From the NCBI GenBank assembly GCA_021372245.1, contig JAJFUV010000278.1, forward strand, positions 1-60,347: a stretch of 60,347 nucleotides of DNA. The letters run 5' to 3'. Shown here one piece after another: positions 41,525 to 50,151 of the stretch (positions within the stretch are counted from its first letter, which is position 1; the number at the start of each line of letters is the position of its first letter). The notes below the pieces were generated by a model. That model was not told the DNA's origin and searched no databases. It saw only the letters and a program-made list of their open reading frames with translations. The position numbers were made by a program, and so were the translations under genes. The DNA comes from Terriglobales bacterium (GTDB taxonomy: Bacteria > Acidobacteriota > Terriglobia > Bryobacterales > Bryobacteraceae).

Positions 41525-42703
41525 CTAGGCGTAAGTGACTTCGACCAGATCGGGCGCAAGCATAGCCTTCCGCCCCTTGCGGAACGAAAGGTTTGCGAGG
41601 TGCGGACCAGACACAGCACGCGCCGCGATTTCGACCGTGCAGTTGGGATCCTGCCGCGTCTTGATGCACTCCAGGAAGTTTGTGATGTGCACCTGGAGGG
41701 GCACCGGCGCTTCCTTCTCCATGAACGGCACCTTGTTCTTGGGCCAGGGCTCCTTGTAAATCCGGTAACCGCGGCCATCCAGCACTAGCGTCGCCTCGTC
41801 GCCCAGGAACGTAATGGACCAGTCGTTCTCGTAAGCGCTGCAGTAGTTCAGCTCCCAGGTGACCATGAAGTCCTTCATCTCGAAGACTGAACAGAACACC
41901 TCGGGGTGTTCGCTGCCGGTGGCCTTGGCAACGTAGCCTTGCATGATCGCCGATTGCGGCGGCTGCGCGTTCATGAACCACAGCACCACGTCCATCAGGT
42001 GGGTGCCCTGATCGGTCATGTTGCCACCCGCGTAGTCCCAGAAGTAGCGCCAGTAGCGGAAGCGCATGGGCTCAAGTTCGCGTTGCGGGGCCGATCCGAG
42101 GAAGCGCTTCCAGTCGAGCTTTCCGGGCAGCGGCGAATTGTTCAGAGGCTTAGCCATGTTCCAGTGCCACTGCGGCTTCACTTGCGTGACGCGGCCGAGG
42201 ACGCCCTCGTCGATGATCTTCTTGGCTTCGTACAGGGCCGGAGCGCTGCGACGCTGCATGCCGATCTGCACCACCTTCTTGCTTTCGCGCACGGCGTCGA
42301 TCATGGTCTTGCTCTCGGCCAGTGTCTTGGAGAGCGGCTTCTCGGCGTAGACGTCCTTGCCGGCCTTGAGCGAGGCCAGCAGCATGGGGCAATGATGATG
42401 GTCCGGCCCGGCGAGGACCACGAAGTCAAGGCCCTTCTGCTCAAGCAGTTCGTGATAGTCTGCGTAAATCTTCGCGTTGGGCGCGTCGGCCTTGGCCTTT
42501 TCGAGGTTGGGCTCGTAAACGTCGCACAACGCGGCGCACTCCGCACCGGCCTTCAAGAATTCCACGTTCAAATAACGCCCTCGGCCGCCGGTGGCGATTA
42601 CGCCGTACGCCGGCTTGTCGTTGGCGCCCCAGACTTTGCGTGGAACGAACAAAGGCGCGGCGGCGAGCGATTGCTGCAAGAATGCTCTACGATCCGATTT
42701 CAT
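41525..42703 (-). CDS. Tat-exported Gfo/Idh/MocA family oxidoreductase
   Basis: This 392-residue protein begins MKSDRRAFLQQSLAAAP, a Tat signal. The Rossmann part has YGVIATGGRGRYLNVEFL, and VLAGPDHHHCPMLLASLKAG and EKPLSKTLAE follow (the EKP lysine motif). The C-terminal domain carries DQGTHLMDVVLWFM. It differs from the oxidoreductase at 30116 in length and surface loops, so it is a separate subfamily. It precedes the UroD-like gene in the same direction. Substrate is probably a sugar or inositol derivative, which is family knowledge only. Confidence 0.88.
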   Translation of the reverse strand: MKSDRRAFLQQSLAAAPLFVPRKVWGANDKPAYGVIATGGRGRYLNVEFLKAGAECAALCDVYEPNLEKAKADAPNAKIYADYHELLEQKGLDFVVLAGPDHHHCPMLLASLKAGKDVYAEKPLSKTLAESKTMIDAVRESKKVVQIGMQRRSAPALYEAKKIIDEGVLGRVTQVKPQWHWNMAKPLNNSPLPGKLDWKRFLGSAPQRELEPMRFRYWRYFWDYAGGNMTDQGTHLMDVVLWFMNAQPPQSAIMQGYVAKATGSEHPEVFCSVFEMKDFMVTWELNYCSAYENDWSITFLGDEATLVLDGRGYRIYKEPWPKNKVPFMEKEAPVPLQVHITNFLECIKTRQDPNCTVEIAARAVSGPHLANLSFRKGRKAMLAPDLVEVTYA

Positions 42704-42734
42704 AAAACCACTCCTTCCGTCAGACCAATTTATA

Positions 42735-44051
42735 TCAAGCGGGTGCAGCGGTGCTCGGGGCGGGAACTTCGGGGAGTTCGATTTCGATGCGCGTGCCCTG
42801 TCCGGGGCGGCTGTCGATGAACATGCGATAAGAAGAGCCGAAGAACAGTTTCAGCCGCTCGTTGATATTGCTCACGCCGATGCCCTGGTCGAGCAGCGTC
42901 GCCAACCGCGTTTCCGGTATCCCCACGCCGTCGTCTTCCACCACCAGGCGCAGGCGGCCGTCCACAAGGTGGCTGGCCAGGTGGATGGTACCGCCGCCGA
43001 CCTTTCCGCTCAAACCGTGGCGAATGCAATTCTCGATCAACGGCTGCAGCAGCATGCTGGGCACCGGCCGGTCCAGCGTATCCTCGCTCACATCCTTGGT
43101 GAAGCGCAGGTTGTCGCCGAAACGGACCATCTCGATAGACAGGTAGTCGTCGATGAAGCTCAGCTCGTCGCGCAGCGGGTTGAAATTGTCATGTTTGCGC
43201 AAAAGCCGCCGCAGGATGCTCGACAGTCGATAAACCACCATTCGCGCCTGGCTTGGATTGGTGCGGATCAGCGAGGAGACGGAGTTGAGGGTGTTAAAGA
43301 GGAAGTGCGGGTTAATCTGGCTGGACAACGCCTCCAGGCGCGCTTCGGTGAGCAGTCTCTGCTGATCCTCCAGCTTCCGCTCGTTGCGCGTGTTGTTCCA
43401 CACCTTCAAGGGCAGCGCCGTTGCGAACAACGTGGTGACGTAGAGCGCGACAATGCTGAGCGGATGCGGATTCGGCCAGTTCGGGTAAATGTAGGATATG
43501 GCGGCACGCGGGCCGAAGAAGTGCCCCAACGTGACGCGTAGCAGCTCGGCCAGAATGACGGTCAGAAAGAAGAACAACTGGAACGCCGTGCGCCGGTGAT
43601 CGTGCCGGCGGAAGAGGTGGTAAATGCTGAGATCGAAGAACGGCGAAAAGCGCCAGATCTCCTCTTTGTCCGGCGCGCAATCCCGCAGCAGACCGCCCAT
43701 GACGCCCACCGCGGCCAGCAGCGGCATGGTCAGGTACTCGGCGTTGATCATGGCGGGAACGGAGATCAACACGCCGCCCAGCAGGCCGGTGACGTAGCCG
43801 CCCACAAGCCCGGCGAGCAGGCTGCCCTCCAAGCCAAGATCCACCGCCGCATAGGACTTGGTGAGGACCCTTGTCGCGACGCCGGCGCCGAAGATCAGCG
43901 CGAGCCACAGCGCCAGCCGTACGCGCTGCGCCAGGGTGCGTTCTTCCTGCATCAACATGCGCTGAAACGCGCTCGAACGCACCAAGATGCTGGCCAGCGA
44001 CGCGGACACGGCGAGCTTCACGAGCAGTATGACTAAATAGTCCTCGATCAT
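42735..44051 (-). CDS. LytS/YehU-type sensor histidine kinase
   Basis: This 438-residue kinase has an N-terminal multi-helix membrane part of the 5TM LytS kind (helices within 8-25, 44-64, 75-125, 158-175 and 198-215). The His_kinase box SSQINPHFLFNTLNS has its phosphorylated H249. An HATPase domain follows, with LLQPLIENCIRHG and DDGVGIP, and GIGVSNINERL as G-box. LytS kinases pass phosphate to LytR-type regulators, which are absent here. I prefer the Met at 44051; a GTG 14 codons upstream is possible. It is divergent from ribA. Confidence 0.9.
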   Translation of the reverse strand: MIEDYLVILLVKLAVSASLASILVRSSAFQRMLMQEERTLAQRVRLALWLALIFGAGVATRVLTKSYAAVDLGLEGSLLAGLVGGYVTGLLGGVLISVPAMINAEYLTMPLLAAVGVMGGLLRDCAPDKEEIWRFSPFFDLSIYHLFRRHDHRRTAFQLFFFLTVILAELLRVTLGHFFGPRAAISYIYPNWPNPHPLSIVALYVTTLFATALPLKVWNNTRNERKLEDQQRLLTEARLEALSSQINPHFLFNTLNSVSSLIRTNPSQARMVVYRLSSILRRLLRKHDNFNPLRDELSFIDDYLSIEMVRFGDNLRFTKDVSEDTLDRPVPSMLLQPLIENCIRHGLSGKVGGGTIHLASHLVDGRLRLVVEDDGVGIPETRLATLLDQGIGVSNINERLKLFFGSSYRMFIDSRPGQGTRIEIELPEVPAPSTAAPA

Positions 44052-44126
44052 CCAGGTACGCCGAACATTATAGAATGGAATGTAGAGATTCACTTGTTGC
44101 CGCCGCTCCGAACTTCAATTGACACA

Positions 44127-44744
44127 ATGGAGACTTCAACAGACTCAAGGCTACGCAAAGTAGCCGAGGCGCAATTTCCGACGCTGTACGGCAGATTCCG
44201 AATTTTCGGATTCGAACGGGGAGATCCCTCGAATCCCGAAGAGATTGTGGCCCTGCGCATGGGCGACGTCTCCGGCTCGCCCGCGCCGCTGGTGCGCATC
44301 CATTCCCAGTGCCTGACGGGAGACGTGTTCCACAGCATCCGCTGCGACTGCCGGGCCCAACTGGAAATGGCCCTGGAATTGATCTCCGACGAGGGCCGCG
44401 GGCTGGTGATTTACGAGATGCAGGAGGGGCGCGGCATCGGTTTGCTCAACAAACTGCGCGCTTATGAGCTGCAGGACGGCGGGGCGGACACCGTAGAAGC
44501 CAACGAGCAGTTGGGCTTCGAAGCGGATCTGCGCGACTATGCGCTGCCGGTCCTCGTGCTGCAGTACTTCAACGTCGGCCAAGTGCGTTTGCTTTCCAAT
44601 AACCCTGAGAAGATCGAAGCGCTCGATCGCAATGGCATTCATGTGGTCGAACGCGTACCCTGCCTGGTCAGCCCGGACGCTTACTGCGGCGATTATTTGC
44701 GCACGAAGAAAGAGAAGATGGGCCACCTGCTCGAGGGTTTCTGA
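44127..44744 (+). CDS. ribA: GTP cyclohydrolase II
   Basis: This enzyme opens GTP in the first step of riboflavin synthesis. The 205-residue protein is the stand-alone form, without the RibB (DHBP synthase) domain that many bacteria fuse to it. The zinc site is C62, C73 and C75 in SQCLTGDVFHSIRCDC, and the catalytic region is IYEMQEGRGIGLLNKLRAY. The C-terminus keeps the usual LLSNNPEKIEAL and TKKEKMGH. No FMN riboswitch is visible upstream. A slightly longer frame starts 11 codons earlier, but homologues begin near METSTDSRL. Confidence 0.93.
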   Translation: METSTDSRLRKVAEAQFPTLYGRFRIFGFERGDPSNPEEIVALRMGDVSGSPAPLVRIHSQCLTGDVFHSIRCDCRAQLEMALELISDEGRGLVIYEMQEGRGIGLLNKLRAYELQDGGADTVEANEQLGFEADLRDYALPVLVLQYFNVGQVRLLSNNPEKIEALDRNGIHVVERVPCLVSPDAYCGDYLRTKKEKMGHLLEGF

Positions 44745-44769
44745 GCTTCAACCCCGGTCTTCCCCGGCC

Positions 44770-47100
44770 TCACCGGGCCGGTGTGGCGAACCGCTCCATC
44801 ACGGCACGGATTTCCCGGTCCAGTTCCAGCCGCGTGACCGGCTTAGCGACGTAACCGTCCATGCCTTGCGCCAGACACTTCTCGCGGTCGCCCTTGAGCG
44901 CGTGCGCCGTCATGGCAATGATGGGTGTGTGCACGCCGGCGGGCGCTTCGCGTTCGCGAATAGCGCGGGTGGCCTCAAATCCATCCATCCCCGGCATCTG
45001 CACATCCATCAGCACCAGATCGAATTTTGCGCGCTCGAACGCGGCAATCGCTTCCAATCCGTCTTCCACCGCGGTCGCCCTGTAGCCCAGGCGTTCGATG
45101 AAGCGCACCCCAACGGTGCGGTTTACCGCGTTATCCTCGACCAGCAGGACGGACAAGGATGCGCCCTCGCGATCCGGCCGGTCCGGCATCCGCGCAGCCG
45201 GCTCCCCGGTGTTCCTGTAATTGGCGAGGCCCAGTGCACGCGTGATCGCTTCGTACAGGCTCTCCCGGTCAATTGGCTTGAGCAGGCAGTGTTCGATTCG
45301 GGATGCGCGGCGGCGTTCCGCACTGCAGGTGAGATCGCTCGAGCTTAGCATCAGCACGACCGTCTCCTCGCAGCCGTCGCTCGTGGCGATCCGCTCCGCC
45401 AATTGGTACCCGTCCATTCCCGGCATCAGCGCATCCACCAGAACCAACGGGAATGGAGCGCCCGCGCGCTTGGCCCGGGTAATGTCCTCCAACGCGGCTT
45501 CACCGGAGCCGGCCTCCTCGGCCCTCATGCCCCAACGGCGGGCGTATCCGCTCAAGATCCGCCGGTTAGTCGCGTTGTCGTCCACGATGAGTACGGAGAG
45601 GCCCTCCAGCCGCGCGGCGTCCACGCTGGCATGGACGCCTTTACCGATTCCGAACCGCGCGGTGAAGTGGAAGCGGCTTCCCTGCCCCAGTTCGCTCTCC
45701 ACCCAGATCCGGCCGCCCATCATTGCCACCAGGCGGTAGCAGATCGCCAGTCCCAGCCCCGTGCCTCCGTACTTCCTCGTCGTCGAGCCGTCGGCTTGCC
45801 GGAAAGCGTCGAAGATGAAGTCCTGCTTCTCACGTGCGACACCAATCCCGGTATCCGCAACCGTGAAACCCAGAATACAATCGTTCCCGTTGGATTCGAA
45901 GCAGTCCACGGTAACCGCGACTTCTCCACTCGCGGTGAATTTGACGGCGTTCGAAAGCAGGTTCGAAAGGATCTGGCGAAGACGGTCGGGATCTCCGGCG
46001 AGCGATTCTGGCACCTCGGGCGCGGCGGAGAACACGAGTTCCAGCCCTTTAGCTCCGGCTACTCCGGAGAATGGTTTCACGGCTCGCGCCAGTTCTTCAT
46101 GCAGGTTGAAATCCAGGCGCTCCAGGTCCATGCGCCCCGCCTCGATCTTGGAAAAGTCCAGGATGTCGTTCAGGACGCTCAGCAGCGAGCGGGCGGCGCT
46201 GGAAACCGTCGAAAGGTACTCGCGCTGTTCGTCGGTGAGCGCGGTTTCCAGTGCGATGTCGGTCATCCCGATGACTCCGTTGAGCGGCGTCCGAAGCTCG
46301 TGACTCATATTGGCGAGGAACTCGCTCTTGAGACGGCTCGCTTCGCGCGCAACGTAAAGCGCGGCTTCCAGTTCCGCGCGCGAAGTCTGGACGGAGGCGA
46401 CCATCTCGTTGCACGCTTGCGCCAACACACCCACTTCGTCGCGGCGCACCACCCTGGCTCGGTGATGAAGTTCACCGCGCGAGACCCGTCGCGTAAAGTC
46501 CACCAGTTCGCCCAGCGGTGCCAGGACGCCGTGCAACGACCGCTTCTGCACATAGATAATCACGGCAAACACCAGCACCGAGATACCCAATCCGCACCAG
46601 GCCATACGATGGAACAGGCGCTGCTGCCGTTCGGTTGAAACGCACAGTTGTACCGATCCGAGCGGCCGCCGTTCATCAGGCGCTACCCACTCCATCGCCG
46701 GTCCGGCGTTGGATGGGAGTATTTCCGCATCTGCTTGTAGAAGCGATTCAGGCTTCTGTTGTTGGACGTCGGAAGCGGAAGCCGTCCTTCCCTGCGCCGT
46801 GCGGATCTCCACCTGTCTCACGTCGGCGAGTTGAAGGGCTCTGCGCGCGATGCGGTCCAGTTCCTCGACATCCTCCATCATCGCGGCCAGTTCGCTCTGC
46901 TGCGCAATGCTTTCGGCGACAGTGCGCGCCCGCATTCTCGCTTCGCCGTCAACGGCCTCCCTCTGCACGATCAGGAATGCCAGCGCCAAGCCGAGCACGC
47001 AGGCAGCCGAGACCACCACCGGCAGGACGTTCACCGCCAGCGTCTGCGCCAGCAGGCTGCGCTCAATTGAGTCTCTCCAGTTTTGCCACCGACGTTTCAT
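44770..47100 (-). CDS. Hybrid sensor histidine kinase with two receiver domains
   Basis: This 776-residue protein has membrane helices at about 20-45 and 168-185 enclosing an extracytoplasmic sensor domain of about 120 residues. HAMP (187-240), HisKA with H267 in NMSHELRTPLN, HATPase (about 370-490; DTGIGVAREKQ, GGTGLGL), REC1 with D556 (LVDALMPGMDG) and REC2 with D699 (LMDVQMPGMDG) follow. There is no DNA-binding domain or HPt, so phosphate must move to another protein. Its ATG overlaps the stop of the binding-protein gene upstream, which argues that the binding protein feeds the sensor. The unit begins with a TonB receptor. Confidence 0.93.
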   Translation of the reverse strand: MKRRWQNWRDSIERSLLAQTLAVNVLPVVVSAACVLGLALAFLIVQREAVDGEARMRARTVAESIAQQSELAAMMEDVEELDRIARRALQLADVRQVEIRTAQGRTASASDVQQQKPESLLQADAEILPSNAGPAMEWVAPDERRPLGSVQLCVSTERQQRLFHRMAWCGLGISVLVFAVIIYVQKRSLHGVLAPLGELVDFTRRVSRGELHHRARVVRRDEVGVLAQACNEMVASVQTSRAELEAALYVAREASRLKSEFLANMSHELRTPLNGVIGMTDIALETALTDEQREYLSTVSSAARSLLSVLNDILDFSKIEAGRMDLERLDFNLHEELARAVKPFSGVAGAKGLELVFSAAPEVPESLAGDPDRLRQILSNLLSNAVKFTASGEVAVTVDCFESNGNDCILGFTVADTGIGVAREKQDFIFDAFRQADGSTTRKYGGTGLGLAICYRLVAMMGGRIWVESELGQGSRFHFTARFGIGKGVHASVDAARLEGLSVLIVDDNATNRRILSGYARRWGMRAEEAGSGEAALEDITRAKRAGAPFPLVLVDALMPGMDGYQLAERIATSDGCEETVVLMLSSSDLTCSAERRRASRIEHCLLKPIDRESLYEAITRALGLANYRNTGEPAARMPDRPDREGASLSVLLVEDNAVNRTVGVRFIERLGYRATAVEDGLEAIAAFERAKFDLVLMDVQMPGMDGFEATRAIREREAPAGVHTPIIAMTAHALKGDREKCLAQGMDGYVAKPVTRLELDREIRAVMERFATPAR

Positions 47101-48029
47101 CTGACTAACACCAACTCCCCGTCTCGCTTCGGTATCCGTATATCAACTCCAAAAATGCGCATCGCGCGCGCGTTGACGATGGTCTTCACCACTCGTGCCT
47201 CTTCCCTCGCCTTGAGTGGAGTTCCCTCCAGGAACCGCAACGCCGATTCCCCGGCCTGTACGCCGATTTCCCGGTAGTCCGGTTGAAGGCCCGCCAGGGC
47301 CCCGGCGCTGACGAATCCGGTTGAGAATCCGACCAGCGGCAAGCGTGCGCGGATTGAGGACAGGATCAAGGCCTGAACGGGTGCGGATTGGTAGAGGACG
47401 CGATCGGGAAGACACAGAACGAAATCCACCGCGCCGGACAGCGCCCGGAACGCCTCCAGCATCTCCTTCGGACTCCGGCACTCGGCAAACTTCACCGTGA
47501 AGCCCTGCGCTGCCGCCTCGGACTGTATCTCCGCCTGCGCGTGATGCCCCAGCGCCGGACCCCGTATCACGCCGAGACGCCTCCAGCGGGGAAAGAGTTG
47601 CTTCAGTCGCGCCAAGACGGTTCGCGGAGGCACCTCGAGCGGGATTCGCGAGACGATCCGTCTTCGAGGAGTTGCCGCCGGCAACGCTTCCTCCTGCAGT
47701 CCAAGCACCATGGCTGAAAGAACCGGCGCATCCAGGCTGGCGGCCGCGGCCGTGGCACGGGAGCCAATGGCGACGATGAGCCCTGGCTGGACAGCCTGAA
47801 TTCGATTCATGACGTCGCCGTCTCTCGGGCCCAGTTCGAAGTACTCCTGTGCAACGTTCGATCCCAATGCCATGCGTACGCCCGTAACCGCTTCCCGGTA
47901 TGCAGGAGCAGCGGAACTGCTCAGTACGGCCACGGTGCGAGTGCTTCGCTCCGCACCGTATCCAACCCGCGCCAGCGGCGCGAGCAGTGCGAAATCCACC
48001 ATGCTGAGCAGCATCCGCCGTCTGCGCAT
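47097..48029 (-). CDS. Periplasmic ABC-type substrate-binding protein (PF04392-like)
   Basis: This 310-residue protein starts MRRRRMLLSMVDFALLAPLA, an export signal. Two lobes follow with VAVLSSSAAPAYREAVTGV, PGLIVAIGSRATAAA, PRWRRLGVIRGPALGHHAQ and DFVLCLPDRVLYQ, matching the TrpX/YnfM-like PF04392 binding proteins. No permease or ATPase is encoded nearby. Its stop overlaps the kinase start (ATGA) and its start lies 3 bases after the stop of the TonB receptor gene. It probably binds a ligand brought in by the receptor and signals through the kinase. The ligand is unknown. Confidence 0.85.
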   Translation of the reverse strand: MRRRRMLLSMVDFALLAPLARVGYGAERSTRTVAVLSSSAAPAYREAVTGVRMALGSNVAQEYFELGPRDGDVMNRIQAVQPGLIVAIGSRATAAAASLDAPVLSAMVLGLQEEALPAATPRRRIVSRIPLEVPPRTVLARLKQLFPRWRRLGVIRGPALGHHAQAEIQSEAAAQGFTVKFAECRSPKEMLEAFRALSGAVDFVLCLPDRVLYQSAPVQALILSSIRARLPLVGFSTGFVSAGALAGLQPDYREIGVQAGESALRFLEGTPLKAREEARVVKTIVNARAMRIFGVDIRIPKRDGELVLVR

Positions 48030-48031
48030 GC

Positions 48032-50002
48032 CTAAATCCCCGGCCGCCATTCGATGCGGAGGAAGACCGTCCTGCCCGGGCGCAACAGCGTGAGCATGGA
48101 ATGTTCCTCGCTGATCGGATCGTAATAGCGGCGATCGGCCAGGTTCCGGATACCGAACTGCAGGTCCAACTGAGGGTGCAGCCGGTTGGTGTTGATGGTG
48201 AGGTCCGCAACTACGGCGCCCGCAACCTTCTCACCATCGACCGCCATACTCGCGCTGTGGTAACGGCCGGCCATTGCCAGGCTGAGACGATCCCTGAACA
48301 GCGGTACCGCCGCGCGAAACTTCGCCAACCTGTCCGGAAAGTTGGGGAGATCCTTGCCGTGCTTATATCGCGCCTCCTGAACGCTGAAGGAAGCGCTTAG
48401 TTCCAACCACTCCGTAGCGCGACCCTTCATCTCCACGTCCAGGCCGGAAGCCCAACTGTCGCGCTGGTTACGGTACTGGAGGATCGATTCGCTGATCGGA
48501 ACACCTTCAATCAAGCCGTTGAGGCGGTAGTAGTAAACCGATCCCGCGGCCGAGATGCGCGGCGTTAGGTCCTTCTCTCGCACGAATTCGAAACTGTGGA
48601 TCTTCTCAGCCACAAGTAGCGGGCTGGGCGACCAGTAGCGCTCGTATGTGGAGGGATTCCGAAACGCGCGCCCGTAGATGAACTTGTAGCTGGATTTCGG
48701 CGAGGCTTTGTAGACGGCGGCTACACGAGGGGAGACGAACGCCGCGTTCAGCCGGGAATCGTCCAGCCGGAAGCCTGCGAACAACGTCCACCGGCTGGTG
48801 AGGTTCCATTCCTGTTGCGCGAACAGCGCATAAGATTGATTCCTTTTGTTGGTGTCGACAAGCAGAAGATTGGGCCGATCCACCTCGTAGTCCCGCTGCA
48901 GATTTCGTATGTCGGCATCGAATTGTCCGCCAATGGTCAGTGTGCCCAGCTTGTGCACCGGCGTCTGGTAGCTCAGCCTGGTTCCCACCCAGTCGCCCGT
49001 TGCGAACTCGCGCCTGTCGTTGGCGCTCCCATCGCCGTCGAGCGAGTCATAACGGCCCCTATAGCGAAACTGGTCGTAGTAGAAGCGCCAATTGAGGCTG
49101 GAATCCTTGCCGATCGGGCGTGTCCAGGAAGCCTCGATGAAACTATGGGCATCCCGTGAACTCGTGCCCGGATCGCCAAAGATGTTGCAAAAGTATCCAG
49201 CCGGACCCAAGGCCTTGTTATCGGCGAAGCTGGCGATGACACTCCAGTCTTTCCAGGTCAAGTGCGCGAACGTCCGGTAACCCTGAGTCGCATCGACATT
49301 TCCGGTCGAGCCGAATCCCGGAACCTCCAGCGTGCGGCCGCTGTTGTGGTATCCCGCCGCCGACAGAAGCAGATTCGCGCCGCGCCCCAGGTAGGCGGAC
49401 GTCGTCACCACACCCTTGCGCACGCCATGGCTGCCGGCGGTGGTCGAAACCGTGGTTCCGTCCGATTCGGCGGGGGGCCGGGTGAAGATGTTTATGGTTG
49501 CGAACACTCCATTGCTGCCGTAAAGCGCCGAGGTGGGACCGCGGACAATCTCGATCCTCTCCACCAGGCTCATGTCGATGCCAAAGTCCTCCCCGAACAT
49601 GTACATCGCCGCGTAAATGTCGTCGGTGAGGTAATGGCCGTTCACCAGCACCAGGATGCGCGTACAGTAATCACCCGGCAGGTTGAAACCGCGCACCCCG
49701 ACGAACGTCTGGACGCCGTCGCTGGTCACATGGAAACCCGCGGCGCTGTCGAGCGCTTCGCCGAGCGTCCGGTATCCGTGCCGCCGGATTTCGTGCTCGG
49801 TGACTACGGTCACTCGCGCGGGCGCCTGTTCCAGCGTCCGGGCGTAAAGGGTCGCCGTCTCCACAGGCGGGATGTCGTCGAACAATACCGATTCCGGTGT
49901 ATCCCCGCTCCTGGCGTGGCCATCATCCGGCTCCTGGCCGAAAGCCGGAACGAATGCCATTGCGCAAATCGCGACAGCAAATAATGTCCTCCAATATCGC
50001 AC
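48032..50002 (-). CDS. TonB-dependent outer-membrane receptor
   Basis: This protein of about 656 residues has a signal peptide (VRYWRTLFAVAICAMAFV with GTG start, preceded by GGAGAGG). A plug domain follows, containing LYARTLEQAPARVTVVTEHEI, FVGVRGFNLPGDY and RGPTSALYGSNGVFATINI. The remainder is beta-barrel, ending in a C-terminal aromatic strand TVFLRIEWRPGI. The plug resembles cobalamin- or siderophore-type and vitamin receptors without clear specificity. I place the start at 50002; in-frame starts further upstream would add about 30 residues ahead of the signal peptide. It heads the TonB receptor, binding protein and hybrid kinase operon. Confidence 0.92.
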   Translation of the reverse strand: MRYWRTLFAVAICAMAFVPAFGQEPDDGHARSGDTPESVLFDDIPPVETATLYARTLEQAPARVTVVTEHEIRRHGYRTLGEALDSAAGFHVTSDGVQTFVGVRGFNLPGDYCTRILVLVNGHYLTDDIYAAMYMFGEDFGIDMSLVERIEIVRGPTSALYGSNGVFATINIFTRPPAESDGTTVSTTAGSHGVRKGVVTTSAYLGRGANLLLSAAGYHNSGRTLEVPGFGSTGNVDATQGYRTFAHLTWKDWSVIASFADNKALGPAGYFCNIFGDPGTSSRDAHSFIEASWTRPIGKDSSLNWRFYYDQFRYRGRYDSLDGDGSANDRREFATGDWVGTRLSYQTPVHKLGTLTIGGQFDADIRNLQRDYEVDRPNLLLVDTNKRNQSYALFAQQEWNLTSRWTLFAGFRLDDSRLNAAFVSPRVAAVYKASPKSSYKFIYGRAFRNPSTYERYWSPSPLLVAEKIHSFEFVREKDLTPRISAAGSVYYYRLNGLIEGVPISESILQYRNQRDSWASGLDVEMKGRATEWLELSASFSVQEARYKHGKDLPNFPDRLAKFRAAVPLFRDRLSLAMAGRYHSASMAVDGEKVAGAVVADLTINTNRLHPQLDLQFGIRNLADRRYYDPISEEHSMLTLLRPGRTVFLRIEWRPGI

Positions 50003-50151
50003 CTTATTCCTCTCCAAACAGGCCACTTGCGGCGCCTTATGAGGCATATCGACCGGTGATGATGGATTCAGCCCGATATTTCCCACCTGTTTCGCCACTA
50101 CACCCGACGGGCAGTTCTGCCGATGGATGTATACAAAGGAGTTGTCCGCGC

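Noticed and set aside
44052..44126. FMN riboswitch in front of ribA
   Set aside because: Only 75 bases are available and no conserved RFN-type elements can be seen.
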